Positions 54,864 to 64,000 of a DNA stretch of 64,000 nt are shown piece by piece; position 1 is the first letter of the stretch; each line of letters opens with the position of its first letter. The DNA is from Phormidium tanganyikae FI6-MK23 (GTDB lineage Bacteria; Cyanobacteriota; Cyanobacteriia; Leptolyngbyales; Leptolyngbyaceae). A program made the translations under genes and the position numbers. The notes below the pieces were generated by a model, which did not search any database, was not told where the DNA came from, and worked only from the letters and a program-made list of their open reading frames with translations. The DNA lies in the NCBI GenBank assembly GCA_019359175.1, contig JAHHHU010000002.1:124001-188000 (forward strand), read 5' to 3'.

Positions 54864-55610
54864 ATGCCCCAGACGACGCTTCAATCGGTTTTCACAGGAC
54901 TCGCCGGAGTTGCCCTCGCGATCGGCGGAATTTCTTCTGCTCAGGCGCAACTCCCCACCTGCCAAGCGCCTCGATCGAATGAATTTCTTTTGCTGATTGT
55001 GACGCGCACGCCAGACAGCCAAGCGCGTGTTCGCAGCGTCGTCTCTCGCGATGCCAATCTCTCGGTCTGCAATTATTTCGGTGAAACAGTAACGCGCGTC
55101 GGGGGCTACCGAGATGCAGACACCGCAAACTCTTGGGCAAATTATCTCAATGACACCGTTCGATTGAGAGCGTTTGTCGCCACTCCACCCGGAGGCGCTC
55201 AAGTTGCAAATCAAGGCGATTTGCCGCCCGCCCGTGTTGCTGTATTGCAACCGATCGAACAACCGATTCAAACTCAACCGCTCCAGACCCAACCCGATCT
55301 AGCATATGCGCGGAATGCTGGAGGCTATAACCCACAGCTTTTAGGAGACGGATTTGCGGTAATCGTCAATCACTACAACCGTCCTGAAGTTGCCGCCCAA
55401 ATGCAACGAGTTCTAAATCGAAACATTGGACTCGCTTCATTTGAGCAGCGTCCTTATCTCTTAGCAGTGCAAACCAGCGATCGAGCAATTGCCGATTCGA
55501 TTTTGCAGATTTTGAGCGATCGAGGATTTGCCGCGATGCTTGTCAGAAGTAATCGAGTGACACTACTCACTCCAGTTGTCCAAACCGAACCCTCGATTGG
55601 CAGTCAATGA
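54864..55610 (+). CDS. Exported protein with two SPOR-like repeats
   Basis: A 248-residue secreted protein. The signal peptide ends at SSAQA (about residue 28). Two related segments follow: residues 41-108 (EFLLLIVTRTPDSQARVRSVV ... TRVGGYRDADTANSWANYL) and 165-235 (FAVIVNHYNRPEVAAQMQRVL ... YLLAVQTSDRAIADSILQILSDRG), each with the beta-alpha-beta pattern of SPOR domains, joined by a Gln/Pro-rich linker. SPOR domains bind glycan strands stripped of stem peptides at division sites; that role is inferred. It follows ycf54 by 15 nt and overlaps convergent DUF212 by 7 nt. Confidence 0.65.
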   Translation: MPQTTLQSVFTGLAGVALAIGGISSAQAQLPTCQAPRSNEFLLLIVTRTPDSQARVRSVVSRDANLSVCNYFGETVTRVGGYRDADTANSWANYLNDTVRLRAFVATPPGGAQVANQGDLPPARVAVLQPIEQPIQTQPLQTQPDLAYARNAGGYNPQLLGDGFAVIVNHYNRPEVAAQMQRVLNRNIGLASFEQRPYLLAVQTSDRAIADSILQILSDRGFAAMLVRSNRVTLLTPVVQTEPSIGSQ

Positions 55611-56104
55611 ACACCCGCAATCTGCACGAACAGCGATCGCCAACTGCCCCCGAGCCACCAGTCTCCCGCCACACAAACCACAATTCCTAGAAGCGACCCG
55701 GCAATCACCTGCACTGGGGTATGTCCCAATAATTCTTTCAGTCGCGCTTCATTGAAGTGATGTTCGCCTGTGAAAAACTCGTCAATGATTTGGTTCAAAA
55801 TCTTGGCTTGTTTTCCGGCAGCTTGTCGCACGCCTTGGGAATCGTACATCACGATAAACGCCAAGATCGTTGCGATCGCAAATTGCGTACTGTCCCAACC
55901 GTCGGTTAATCCAACTCCGGTTGCCAGCGCTGTCACAAGCGCCGAATGCGAACTTGGCATCCCGCCCGTCTCAACCAGCACGCGAAAATTTACTTTGCGA
56001 TGCACGATCAATTCGATTACTAATTTTGTTGCTTGAGCAATCAGACAGGCAATGAGGGCTAAGAGCAGCACTCTATTATCAAAAATGTCACCAAAGTCCT
56101 GCAT
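55604..56104 (-). CDS. Divergent PAP2 family protein (DUF212)
   Basis: A 166-residue membrane protein of the DUF212, acid phosphatase/vanadium haloperoxidase-related family. Diagnostic stretches are KVNFRVLVETGGMPSSHSALVTALATGVGL, containing the phosphatase-like GGMPSSHSA motif, FIVMYDSQGVRQAAGKQA, and ELLGHTPVQVIAGSLLGI, with its own conserved His. Four or five membrane helices. It probably acts on polyprenyl or phosphatidyl phosphates; being third behind folD and crtE fits an isoprenoid-phosphate role, which is inference. Confidence 0.88.
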   Translation of the reverse strand: MQDFGDIFDNRVLLLALIACLIAQATKLVIELIVHRKVNFRVLVETGGMPSSHSALVTALATGVGLTDGWDSTQFAIATILAFIVMYDSQGVRQAAGKQAKILNQIIDEFFTGEHHFNEARLKELLGHTPVQVIAGSLLGIVVCVAGDWWLGGSWRSLFVQIAGVH

Positions 56105-56138
56105 TCGTTTTGGGGGTAGAGAGTTAGAGGGGGAGCTT

Positions 56139-57062
56139 CTAGTTTTTACGAGCGGTAATGTAATCTGCGATCGCCATTAGCGGTAACGCAGTCTCACCAA
56201 ATCCAACGACTTCGGCTTTCGCTTGTTCGACCAGTTGTTCCGCTTGGCGACGCGATTCTTCCATACCCAACAAACGCGGATAAGTCGCTTTCTCGACATT
56301 CACATCTTTACCGATACTCTTGCCGAGTTCTTCTTGCGTAGAGGTGATATCGAGCAAATCATCGACGATTTGGAACGCTAACCCGATCGCTTGAGCATAC
56401 CGCGTCAATCGCTGAATATCTGAATCTGAACCGCCCGCAAGAATGCCGCCGCTGACGACCGAGGCTTCAAGCAGTGCCGCTGTCTTGTGGGTGTGAATAA
56501 AATTCAGCGTATCGAGGCTGACATCTTTCACGCCTTCACAAGCGAGATCGACCACTTGACCGCCCACGAGTCCAGCCGCTCCAACTGCCCGACCAAGACG
56601 CGATACGACTTTGATTAAGCGATCGCTGGGTACATTTTTCGTTTCTTCAACAATATGCTCAAACGCATATGCTAGCAAGCCATCTCCGGCAAGAATCGCC
56701 ACCGCTTCCCCAAAGACTTTGTGATTCGTCAATTTCCCGCGTCGATAATCGTCGTCATCCATCGCAGGTAAATCATCGTGAACCAGTGACATGGTGTGGA
56801 TCATTTCGAGCGCACAGGCAGTCGGCATTGCCATCTCAGACGTGCCACCGAACAGATCACAGGTTGCGAGGCACAGTACCGGACGCAATCTTTTTCCGCC
56901 TGCGAGCAAAGAATAGCGCATCGCTTCGTAAATCTTATCGGGATAGACCACGGGAAATGCTCGATCGAGGGCGGTTTCGACCTGTTGCTGTCTTGCCGCT
57001 AAATAACCTTTCAAATCAAATTGGGAGGCTTGATTTGATTGCGTTTCTCCTGTCACGACCAT
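56139..57062 (-). CDS. crtE: Geranylgeranyl diphosphate synthase CrtE
   Basis: A 307-residue trans-isoprenyl diphosphate synthase making GGPP for carotenoids, the phytyl tail of chlorophyll, quinones and tocopherols. The first Asp-rich motif is [17 protein letters not shown] (Asp96/97 and the following cluster), and the second is [20 protein letters not shown] near residue 55 binds the diphosphate. It lies 46 nt after folD and 34 nt before DUF212 on one strand, so a shared transcript is likely. Confidence 0.94.
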   Translation of the reverse strand: MVVTGETQSNQASQFDLKGYLAARQQQVETALDRAFPVVYPDKIYEAMRYSLLAGGKRLRPVLCLATCDLFGGTSEMAMPTACALEMIHTMSLVHDDLPAMDDDDYRRGKLTNHKVFGEAVAILAGDGLLAYAFEHIVEETKNVPSDRLIKVVSRLGRAVGAAGLVGGQVVDLACEGVKDVSLDTLNFIHTHKTAALLEASVVSGGILAGGSDSDIQRLTRYAQAIGLAFQIVDDLLDITSTQEELGKSIGKDVNVEKATYPRLLGMEESRRQAEQLVEQAKAEVVGFGETALPLMAIADYITARKN

Positions 57063-57108
57063 TCCGATATCCTCCTGCGATTCTAATGCGCGTTTCTGTA
57101 GATTTGTC

Positions 57109-57984
57109 TTAACTTCCGAAGCGTTGCTGATAGCTCCATACTGTATTGTGCAACAGCATGGTCACAGTCATCGCACCAACTCCACCAGGAACGGGGGTAA
57201 GATATCCCGCCACGGATTTTACCGCATTAAAATCGACATCTCCGACGAGGCGACTTTTTCCGGTTTCATCGGTGATTCGGTTAATTCCGACATCGACCAC
57301 GATCGCACCCGGTTTGACCATTTCAGCCGTGATTAAATTCGAGCGACCGACTGCCGCGACGAGAATGTCAGCGCTTCGAGTCAGTTCTGCCAGATTGGGA
57401 GTGCGAGAATGCGTGATCGTAACAGTCGCATCCGCATCAAGCAGCATTAATGAGATCGGCTTTCCAACTAAAATACTGCGTCCCACAACGACCGCTGTTT
57501 TGCCACGCGGATCGATCTGATATTCTTCCAGCAGCCGCATCACTCCGTAAGGCGTACAGCTTCTCAATCCTGGCTCTGTTCTGACCAATCGCCCCAAATT
57601 CATCGGGTGTAAGCCGTCCGCATCCTTATCGGGATCAATTTGATTCAGCAGCGCAACGCTATCGAGATGATCAGGAAGTGGCAACTGGACGAGAATGCCA
57701 TCCACGCGATCGTCTTGGTTTAACTGAGCGATTACGGTAGCGAGTTCTTCTTGAGTGGTGTTAGTCGGAAAATGTTTACCAAAAGAAGCGATCCCAACCG
57801 CAGCGCAGGCTTTTTCTTTGTTGCGAACATAGGCGGCGCTGGCGGGATTGTCCCCGACCATCAGAACGGCTAGACCGGGAGGACGACCATTTTTTGGAGT
57901 AAGGGCTTGAACTTGTTCGGTGAGCGTGGCTTGCATCTTTTGAGCAAGGGCTTTTCCGTCGAGGAGTTGAGCGATCGAAGACAT
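57109..57984 (-). CDS. folD: Bifunctional methylenetetrahydrofolate dehydrogenase/cyclohydrolase FolD
   Basis: A 291-residue enzyme that interconverts 5,10-methylene- and 10-formyl-tetrahydrofolate. Tyr52 and catalytic Lys56 are in [24 protein letters not shown] and the NADP-binding [16 protein letters not shown] and [16 protein letters not shown] are intact. ATG 57984 gives the standard N-terminus ([17 protein letters not shown]); the frame extends 33 nt further upstream without support. It is the first gene of the folD-crtE-DUF212 unit. Confidence 0.96.
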   Translation of the reverse strand: MSSIAQLLDGKALAQKMQATLTEQVQALTPKNGRPPGLAVLMVGDNPASAAYVRNKEKACAAVGIASFGKHFPTNTTQEELATVIAQLNQDDRVDGILVQLPLPDHLDSVALLNQIDPDKDADGLHPMNLGRLVRTEPGLRSCTPYGVMRLLEEYQIDPRGKTAVVVGRSILVGKPISLMLLDADATVTITHSRTPNLAELTRSADILVAAVGRSNLITAEMVKPGAIVVDVGINRITDETGKSRLVGDVDFNAVKSVAGYLTPVPGGVGAMTVTMLLHNTVWSYQQRFGS

Positions 57985-58284
57985 AGGAACCCGTTCGATG
58001 CAAAATTTAGTGACCAAAACATCTAAAGATCGTTCAGAATGTGAACCAAGACTTCTCAGGTTGATTAATCAAAATTCTGGTTTGTTTTCCCGGTTTTGGG
58101 TCACGATCTTTTGCATCTTTAGAATATTGACTTTAATAGTTTCGCAGATTCGTGCCGTCTTGTGCGTGAAATGCGATGATTTCAGCGTGCTTCGCGTTTG
58201 ATGGATTTTGACGATGTGCTGTGAAGGGTTGCTCTCTGGCTGGAATGACAGCAGTTGGTTTCAGAGAAAAGGGCAGGTTGACTT
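57985..58284. other. Intergenic region, no feature recognised
   Basis: 300 bp between folD (minus) and a lipoprotein gene (plus). It must carry two divergent promoters, but no clear -35/-10 pair, dyad or gene was seen. Confidence 0.5.
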
Positions 58285-58656
58285 ATGAGTTTCTCAAGAG
58301 TTGGATTGGTGGCGGTGTGTTTGAGTGCAATTGGCTGTAGTGCTTCCCCGAATTTGCCTACGGCATCAAATAATGTGCTGACAATGTTAGAGCCAGGGGA
58401 ACGAGTGAAGATCCGTGAAGTGGGAGCGAAGCGCGATCGTACCGTTCAAGTCGAAGGCAAGATCAAAGCTCAAGCGCCATTAATGGGCGGACAACGAGCG
58501 TATGAAGTGCAAGACGAGACGGGAAGCGTTTGGATTGTCACGGGTCGATCGGTTCCTGCGATCGGTAGCTCTGTGAATGTTCAGGGTAAAGTTCGCTTAC
58601 AAAAAATTGATCTGGCTGGACAGGATCAAAGTACGGTCTATATCGAGCAGCAATGA
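58285..58656 (+). CDS. Small OB-fold-like lipoprotein
   Basis: A 123-residue exported lipoprotein: the signal peptide ends in the lipobox SAIGC (Cys18). The mature part is all-beta and resembles the short OB-fold proteins of cyanobacteria (TVQVEGKIKAQAPLMGGQRAYEVQDETGSVWIVTGRSVPAIGSSVNVQGKV, read in parts: VxGxI, YxVxDxTGxxWVxT, GxxVxVxGKV). A role in binding nucleic acid is not implied by the location. It was probably once translationally coupled to the following NUDIX gene. Confidence 0.75.
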   Translation: MSFSRVGLVAVCLSAIGCSASPNLPTASNNVLTMLEPGERVKIREVGAKRDRTVQVEGKIKAQAPLMGGQRAYEVQDETGSVWIVTGRSVPAIGSSVNVQGKVRLQKIDLAGQDQSTVYIEQQ

Positions 58657-58675
58657 AGATCGAGCAGCAATGAAG
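58642..58675 (+). repeat. Perfect 17-bp tandem duplication at a gene junction
   Basis: The unit ATCGAGCAGCAATGAAG occurs twice back to back. Each copy contains an ATGA. The first carries the lipoprotein stop codon, the second the NUDIX start codon. The duplication converts a 4-nt stop/start overlap into a 13-nt gap. Confidence 0.9.
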
Positions 58676-59110
58676 CCAGAAGTCGCGATATCAATTCTTC
58701 ATCAAGGGGAACAATTCCTTTTGCAACTGCGTGACAACATTCCGAATATTGCCTATCCGGGACATTGGGGCTTGTTTGGCGGACACATCGAGCAAGATGA
58801 ATCGCCAGAGATTGCCGTTGTGCGCGAGTTGCAAGAGGAAATTTGCTATTCGCCCAGCGAGATTGTGAAGTTTGGCATTTACGAAGACGATCGCGCAATT
58901 CGTCACGTATTCGCGGCTCCGTTGACTGTGGGGATCGCTGATCTCACCTTGTTGGAAGGCTGGGATCTGGGATTATTCACGCGATCGCAGATCGAACAGG
59001 GAGAGCGATTTAGCGATCGAGCTAATCAAATTCGACCGCTCGGCGCAATTCATCAGCGAATTTTGCTAGACTTCATCAAGCAAAACGGTGAGATCGCTTC
59101 ACTTAGCTGA
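58670..59110 (+). CDS. NUDIX hydrolase
   Basis: A 146-residue nucleoside-diphosphate-linked pyrophosphatase. The Nudix box is GGHIEQDESPEIAVVRELQEEI, split here as GGHIEQDES-x-x-x-AVVRELQEEI, matching Gx5Ex7REUxEE. Preceding HWGLFGG and following FGIYEDDRAIRHVFAAPL are usual. The substrate is unknown. The start at 58670 lies in the second copy of a 17-bp tandem repeat. It is 5 nt upstream of recG, so probably co-transcribed with it. Confidence 0.93.
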   Translation: MKPEVAISILHQGEQFLLQLRDNIPNIAYPGHWGLFGGHIEQDESPEIAVVRELQEEICYSPSEIVKFGIYEDDRAIRHVFAAPLTVGIADLTLLEGWDLGLFTRSQIEQGERFSDRANQIRPLGAIHQRILLDFIKQNGEIASLS

Positions 59111-59115
59111 GTTTT

Positions 59116-61569
59116 ATGGATTTGGTGCGGTTACAAAAGGCGTTATCGGTAGAAGCCGATCGCGGATTCAATGATCTGGAGGGAAATCAGTTCCGCTTCA
59201 GCGAGTTTTTGCGTCTGAGTTTGACCGAATCGACCGAAGCGCTACCGAAGTCTGAAAAAGAACGATGTCAAACGATCGCGAATCAATTCGCCAAATATTC
59301 CGACCTCGAATTCGCGCAACGGCAGCACCTTGTTGCTGAAACCCGCCGCTTTCTCTACCAAGTCAAAAAATCCGAAGAAAACCCCGCCGAGAAACCGCCG
59401 CGCAAAGTTGTCCCAGTTGCCGCACGTCCCGCAACTGCTCCCACGCCTGAAACTCCCGCGCGTGATGTTCCCCTAACGCAAGCCGTGACTTACCTTCCCG
59501 GCATCGGTTCCAAAAGCGCGGAAAAACTTGCAAAACTTGGACTTTATTACGTTCGCGATGTTCTGTACTACTATCCGCGCGACCACATCGACTACGCCAA
59601 ACAGGTGAATATTCGCGATCTCGAAGTCGGTCAAACGGTCACGATCGTTGCCACGATCAAAAACTGCAATTGCTTTACCAGTCCGCGTAACAGCAAATTG
59701 ACGATTCTGGAATTGACGATTCAAGATTCCAGCGGACAGATGAAAATTAGCCGTTTCTACATGGGCAGTCGATTCGCAGGTCGCGGTTGGCAAGAACAGC
59801 AGAAGCGAATTTATCCGAAAGGCGCATCGATCGCAGCTTCCGGTTTAGTTAAGCAAACCAAATTCGGGGTCAGCCTTGAAGATCCAGATCTTGAAGTTCT
59901 CGATCAAGAAGGCGAATCGCTGAATTCTCCGACCGTCGGGCGGATCGTCCCGGTTTATCCCTTGACCGAAGGCGTTGGAGCCGACTTAGTTCGTCGAGCG
60001 GTTTCGGCTTCGCTGCCTGCGATCGCGAATCTTCACGAACCGATCCCCAAAGGACTTCTAACCGAATACGGCTTGACGGGAATTCAGGACGCGATCGCAA
60101 ACATTCACTTCCCTAACGATCCCGATGCCTTAGAAGCCGCTCGTCGTCGCTTAGTCTTCGATGAATTCTTCTACCTCCAGCTCGGTTTACTCCAACGTCG
60201 ATACGAACAGCGACAAACCCAAGCGAGTGCCGTTCTCGCACCCACAGGCAAACTAATCGACGATTTCTACAAACTTCTCCCCTTCAAGCTCACCAACGCT
60301 CAGCAGCGCGTCACAAATGACATCCTGAACGATCTCCAACGACCGATCCCGATGAATCGCCTCATTCAAGGCGACGTGGGATCAGGAAAAACCGTCGTTG
60401 CTGTCATCTCGATTCTGGCGGCGATTCAATCGGGTTATCAAGCAGCTTTCATGGCTCCGACCGAAGTTCTCGCAGAGCAGCACTATCGCAAATTAGTCGA
60501 GTGGTTTAATCAGCTTCATTTGCCCGTGGAACTGCTCACCGGATCAACCAAAGCCGCCAAACGTCGAGAGATTCACAACGGTTTACAAACAGGAGAATTA
60601 CCACTACTCGTCGGAACCCATGCCTTGATTCAGGACACGGTGAGCTTCGATCGCTTAGGCTTAGTCGTGATCGACGAGCAACACCGCTTCGGAGTCGAAC
60701 AACGCGCCCGCCTCCAGCAAAAAGGCGAACATCCGCACGTTTTGACCATGACTGCTACACCGATCCCGCGCACTCTGGCGTTAACGTTACACGGCGATCT
60801 AGATGTCAGTCAAATCGATGAACTGCCCCCCGGACGTAAACCGATTCAAACAACCGCGCTAACGGGACGCGATCGACAACAAGCCTACGACCTGATGAAG
60901 CGCGAAATTGCCCAAGGACGGCAGATTTACATCGTCTTACCACTCGTCGAAGAATCGGAAAAACTGGATCTCAAATCTGCGATCGACGAACACCAACACC
61001 TCAAAGACGACATCTTCCCAGATTTCAACGTTGGCTTACTTCACGGTCGAATGACTTCCGCCGAAAAAGACGAAGCCATCACCGAATTTCGCAACAACAA
61101 AACCCAAATTCTCGTCTCTACCACCGTTGTCGAAGTCGGTGTTGATGTACCCAACGCGACTGTAATGATGATTGAACACGCAGAACGGTTTGGGCTGTCA
61201 CAGCTCCACCAGCTTCGAGGTCGAGTTGGGCGCGGCGGATCGCAGTCATTCTGCTTACTGATGAGCAGTTCCAAGAGCGAAACCTCCCAACAGCGATTAA
61301 AAGTTCTAGAACAATCGCAAGACGGATTCTTTATTTCCGAAATGGATATGCGGTTCCGAGGCCCTGGAGCCGTATTAGGAACTCGGCAATCAGGCTTACC
61401 GGATTTTGCTCTTGCAAGTTTAGTCGAAGATCAAGAAGTGCTAGAACTTGCGCGAGATGCGGCGGAAAGAACGATTCAGAAAGATCCAACGATCGAGAAG
61501 TGGAACGCGATGAAAGCAGAGTTAGATTACCGCTATCAGAGATTGATGGGCGGCGCAATCTTAACCTGA
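59116..61569 (+). CDS. recG: ATP-dependent DNA helicase RecG
   Basis: An 817-residue branch-migration helicase that regresses stalled replication forks and processes Holliday junctions. The first 120 residues are a cyanobacterial-type N-terminal extension with a Pro-rich end. The wedge domain follows (VTYLPGIGSKSAEKLAKLGLYYVRDVLYYYPRDHIDY, read in parts), then helicase motifs: Walker A GDVGSGKT, motif II VIDEQHRFG (DEQH), motif III MTATPIPRTLAL, and motif VI LHQLRGRVGRG. Length and motifs are normal. Confidence 0.97.
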   Translation: MDLVRLQKALSVEADRGFNDLEGNQFRFSEFLRLSLTESTEALPKSEKERCQTIANQFAKYSDLEFAQRQHLVAETRRFLYQVKKSEENPAEKPPRKVVPVAARPATAPTPETPARDVPLTQAVTYLPGIGSKSAEKLAKLGLYYVRDVLYYYPRDHIDYAKQVNIRDLEVGQTVTIVATIKNCNCFTSPRNSKLTILELTIQDSSGQMKISRFYMGSRFAGRGWQEQQKRIYPKGASIAASGLVKQTKFGVSLEDPDLEVLDQEGESLNSPTVGRIVPVYPLTEGVGADLVRRAVSASLPAIANLHEPIPKGLLTEYGLTGIQDAIANIHFPNDPDALEAARRRLVFDEFFYLQLGLLQRRYEQRQTQASAVLAPTGKLIDDFYKLLPFKLTNAQQRVTNDILNDLQRPIPMNRLIQGDVGSGKTVVAVISILAAIQSGYQAAFMAPTEVLAEQHYRKLVEWFNQLHLPVELLTGSTKAAKRREIHNGLQTGELPLLVGTHALIQDTVSFDRLGLVVIDEQHRFGVEQRARLQQKGEHPHVLTMTATPIPRTLALTLHGDLDVSQIDELPPGRKPIQTTALTGRDRQQAYDLMKREIAQGRQIYIVLPLVEESEKLDLKSAIDEHQHLKDDIFPDFNVGLLHGRMTSAEKDEAITEFRNNKTQILVSTTVVEVGVDVPNATVMMIEHAERFGLSQLHQLRGRVGRGGSQSFCLLMSSSKSETSQQRLKVLEQSQDGFFISEMDMRFRGPGAVLGTRQSGLPDFALASLVEDQEVLELARDAAERTIQKDPTIEKWNAMKAELDYRYQRLMGGAILT

Positions 61570-61602
61570 GTATTTTTAGGGATCAGACGGCAAATATGCT
61601 CT

Positions 61603-61612
61603 GTAGAGACGC
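61603..61612 (+). repeat. Single arm of the GTAGAGACGC repeat
   Basis: GTAGAGACGC without the matching second arm, in the gap after recG. The first ten bases are identical to the left arm of copy 1 at 23683. Possibly a decayed copy. Confidence 0.45.
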
Positions 61613-61788
61613 TGAATTCGTTTTTGGCAGGGAATTCACTGAAACTTCAAACAGGTCAAGAAGTCATCAAGGAAACCGTATATTTCGGTACTGTTAAATT
61701 CTTATTAGCCAAGCCTTAAAGTTCGTGTGGGACGAATAAACGAAGGGATTCTCTTATTCCTCGTCGTTTTTGTTACAACACTTCTCAC

Positions 61789-64000
61789 ATGGCGTTCCAA
61801 CTACAAATCCTGCACGCTTCCGATTTTGAAGCTGGCATTCCTGCACTTACAGATTCTGTCAACTTCTCAACCGTAATTAATGCGCTGAAAGACGACTACG
61901 CAAATACGCTGATTTTGTCTTCTGGCGATAACTATATTCCCGGACCTTTTTTCTCGGCTTCGAGCGATCCAGCGATGCGATCAATTCTTGGTCAAGAAGG
62001 AGTCGGACGAGCGGACATCGCAATTTTGAATGAAATTGAATTTCAGGCATCGGCATTTGGAAATCATGAATTTGACCTGGGAACGAATACGATCGCGTCT
62101 TTGCTGAATGTCGATCGAACCTATTCAGGAGCCAAATTTCCCTACCTCAGCACCAATTTAAACTTTGCGAATGATGCCGCATTACGAGGTTTAGTGGTTC
62201 CCGATGGACAAGCCCCCAAACCAAACAGCATTGCAAAAAGTACTGTGATTACGGTTGATGGTGAACGGATTGGAATCATTGGGGCGACGACTCCGACGCT
62301 TGCCGCAATTTCCTCTCCAGGGGCGGGAGTTGTCATCACGCCACAACCGTTTGGAGGAACGCCAACCCCAGAGCAATTAGATGCGCTAGCGCAAATCATT
62401 CAAACTGAGGTGAACAATCTAGCTGCCACCGGGATTAACAAAATCGTGGTGATGGCTCATATGCAGCAATTGTTCATCGAGCGTGAGTTAGCGAAACGGT
62501 TGTCGAATGTGGATGTGATCATCGCAGGTGGATCACATTCGTTGTTAGCGGATAGTAGCGATCGCTTACGTCCGGGTGATACCGCAGCGGGTATCTATCC
62601 GTTAGTTGAACAATCCCCGACCGGAAGCGTTTTAGTCCTGAATACGGCTGCAAACTATCGCTATGTGGGGCGGTTAGTGGCTGAATTCGATGATCAAGGC
62701 AGAATTGATCTTTCTAAGCTTGATCCGCTGATCAATGGCGCGTTTGCGACGGATGCTGAGAGTGTTTCTCTTCTCACTGCGACAAATCCGGGAACTCCTG
62801 ATCCAGAAGTTGCCGCGATCGTGGAAGCATTGCGCGATCGAGTGATTGTTCCGAAAGATGGTGTGATTTTTGGTCGCTCTAATGCGTTTCTTAATGGAAC
62901 CCGTGAAGATGTGCGAACTCAGGAAACGAACTTAGGGAATTTGACCGCTGATGCTAATTTGTTTGTAGCGCGGCGAACTGATCCGGGCGTTGTGATTTCG
63001 CTGAAAAATGGAGGCGGAATTCGAGACAATATCGGAGTTGTGAGCGGTGTAGGAGGCGCAACGGGATCTGTCGATCGCTTACCAACGGTTGCAAACGAGT
63101 TAGCGAACAAAGAAGCGGGAGACGTTTCTCAACTTGATATCGAGAATTCACTCCGGTTTAACAATTCCCTCACGCTGGTAACAGTGACAGCGGCTCAACT
63201 GAAAGATTTGATCGAGCATGGTGTTTCTGGCGTTCGTCCGGGAGCAACACCGGGAGCATTTCCGCAAATTGGAGGATTTCAGTTCAGCTTTGATCCGACT
63301 CGGACGGCACGAACAGCGACAACAGCAGGTGATCGAGTTCAATCTCTGGCGATTACTGATGCAAATGGCAATGCGATCGATGAAGTGGTGCGAGGTGGAC
63401 GAGTCATCGGGGATTCGACTCGAACCTTCCGCATGGTGACACTGAGCTTTTTAGCAGGCGCACCTGGAGCAGCGACGGGTGGAGATGGCTATCCATTCCC
63501 ACAAATTATTGCTGCAAATTCAACTTTAGCAAATCGGGTTGAACTATTAGATCCGAATGCGGCACCAACCGGAAATGCAACCTTTGCGGCGAATGGCACT
63601 GAGCAAGATGCGTTTGCGGAATATTTGAAAGCGATCGGAGGTTTTGATGCCGCAGATGTTGCACCCACCGAAGATAAGCGAATTCGCAATCTGTCCATTG
63701 CACCAGAACCAACGGTTACAGGTGCAAGTGTTCTGAAAAAGCTTGGAACATTCGCAGGAAATGGTTCGGAAATTTCAGCTTATGATCCTGCTACTAAACA
63801 ATTAGTTGTGATTGGTGGCGGTACTTCGGTTCAAGTCCTGGATCTGAGTAATCCGTCAGATCCGAAATTGGCAAAAACGCTGGATTTATCAACCTATGGC
63901 AGTGCAACTAATAGTGTTGCGATTAGGAATGGAATTGTCGCGATCGCAGTAGACGGCATCAAGAGAACTGAGCCGGGTCAAGTCGTCATTTTCAATGCAG
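61789..64000 (+). CDS. Secreted 5'-nucleotidase/metallophosphatase-like protein (3' truncated)
   Basis: Open from ATG 61789 to the window edge (at least 737 residues). The N-terminal metallophosphatase domain has LQILHASDFEAG, LILSSGDNYIPGP, SAFGNHEFDLGT (near residue 92), VVMAHMQQ and IAGGSHSLLAD; the 5'-nucleotidase C-terminal domain follows (ETNLGNLTADANLFVARR, SLKNGGGIRD, LVTVTAAQLKDLIEHGVSG). After that begins a repeat-type segment (VQVLDLSNPSDPKLAKTLDLSTYG) as in choice-of-anchor I proteins. The metal ligand usually found as D-x-H reads D-F-E here. No signal peptide at the N-terminus, as in the cyanobacterial proteins secreted by C-terminal type I signals. Probable role: phosphate scavenging. 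Confidence 0.85.
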   Translation, partial: MAFQLQILHASDFEAGIPALTDSVNFSTVINALKDDYANTLILSSGDNYIPGPFFSASSDPAMRSILGQEGVGRADIAILNEIEFQASAFGNHEFDLGTNTIASLLNVDRTYSGAKFPYLSTNLNFANDAALRGLVVPDGQAPKPNSIAKSTVITVDGERIGIIGATTPTLAAISSPGAGVVITPQPFGGTPTPEQLDALAQIIQTEVNNLAATGINKIVVMAHMQQLFIERELAKRLSNVDVIIAGGSHSLLADSSDRLRPGDTAAGIYPLVEQSPTGSVLVLNTAANYRYVGRLVAEFDDQGRIDLSKLDPLINGAFATDAESVSLLTATNPGTPDPEVAAIVEALRDRVIVPKDGVIFGRSNAFLNGTREDVRTQETNLGNLTADANLFVARRTDPGVVISLKNGGGIRDNIGVVSGVGGATGSVDRLPTVANELANKEAGDVSQLDIENSLRFNNSLTLVTVTAAQLKDLIEHGVSGVRPGATPGAFPQIGGFQFSFDPTRTARTATTAGDRVQSLAITDANGNAIDEVVRGGRVIGDSTRTFRMVTLSFLAGAPGAATGGDGYPFPQIIAANSTLANRVELLDPNAAPTGNATFAANGTEQDAFAEYLKAIGGFDAADVAPTEDKRIRNLSIAPEPTVTGASVLKKLGTFAGNGSEISAYDPATKQLVVIGGGTSVQVLDLSNPSDPKLAKTLDLSTYGSATNSVAIRNGIVAIAVDGIKRTEPGQVVIFNA

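Overview
The window reads as cyanobacterial chromosome. Evidence: HIP1-type GCGATCGC octamers throughout; a bicarbonate transporter pair (sbtA/sbtB); light-dependent protochlorophyllide reductase (por); the chlorophyll-cyclase factor ycf54; ycf23; crtE; the DUF2499/DUF3593 pair; and an EbsA-like pilus protein. The mix of regulators, decayed toxin-antitoxin genes, Uma2 genes and a WD40/NTPase gene suggests a large-genome, Leptolyngbya-like filamentous cyanobacterium; that last step is inference. No rRNA, tRNA, CRISPR array, transposase or phage gene was seen.

Layout. 1-1.1 kb: truncated sbtA and sbtB. 1.1-5.5 kb: an unusual regulatory locus with two sigma-70-like genes and two proteins that share a repeat I do not recognise; it is the best candidate here for an undescribed system. 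5.7-12.2 kb: RND efflux pump, an aldo/keto reductase and the adaptor protein, with a divergent ArsR-type regulator. 12.4-14.6 kb: EbsA-like protein, a phosphotransacetylase-regulatory-domain protein, DUF3593/DUF2499. 14.7-16.8 kb: a decay zone with a Uma2 gene, a deleted PIN toxin behind an intact antitoxin, a frameshifted small gene and a frameshifted hicA behind hicB. 16.8-24.7 kb: csaB, pgi, two response regulators, an HdeD-like protein, a truncated deacetylase, a GNAT enzyme, ycf23 and por.

24.8-35 kb: Na+/H+ antiporter, the GH76-SGNH-prmA operon, Uma2, hup with a clear promoter and terminator, an ABC-F ATPase, a DUF547 protein and a REC-GGDEF-EAL regulator. 35-42.7 kb: a gene-poor structured leader, then two coupled AAA-like NTPase genes (the second with 14 WD40 repeats) and an alpha/beta hydrolase. 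42.9-50 kb: nadA, a PBP4-type carboxypeptidase, Uma2 and a BMP-type nucleoside ABC transporter. 50-58 kb: a ClC-CBS-USP protein and a cytochrome b6-like protein, both with altered key residues, then pdxJ, ycf54, a SPOR-like secreted protein, and the folD-crtE-DUF212 operon. 58-64 kb: lipoprotein, NUDIX hydrolase, recG and a partial secreted 5'-nucleotidase-like protein.

Genome style: stop/start overlaps of the ATGA or GTGA kind are frequent, and five convergent gene pairs overlap at their 3' ends, so the chromosome is locally compact. Several hairpin terminators and a few dispersed palindromic repeats lie in the remaining gaps. All family assignments were made by reading the translated sequence; no database search was run.
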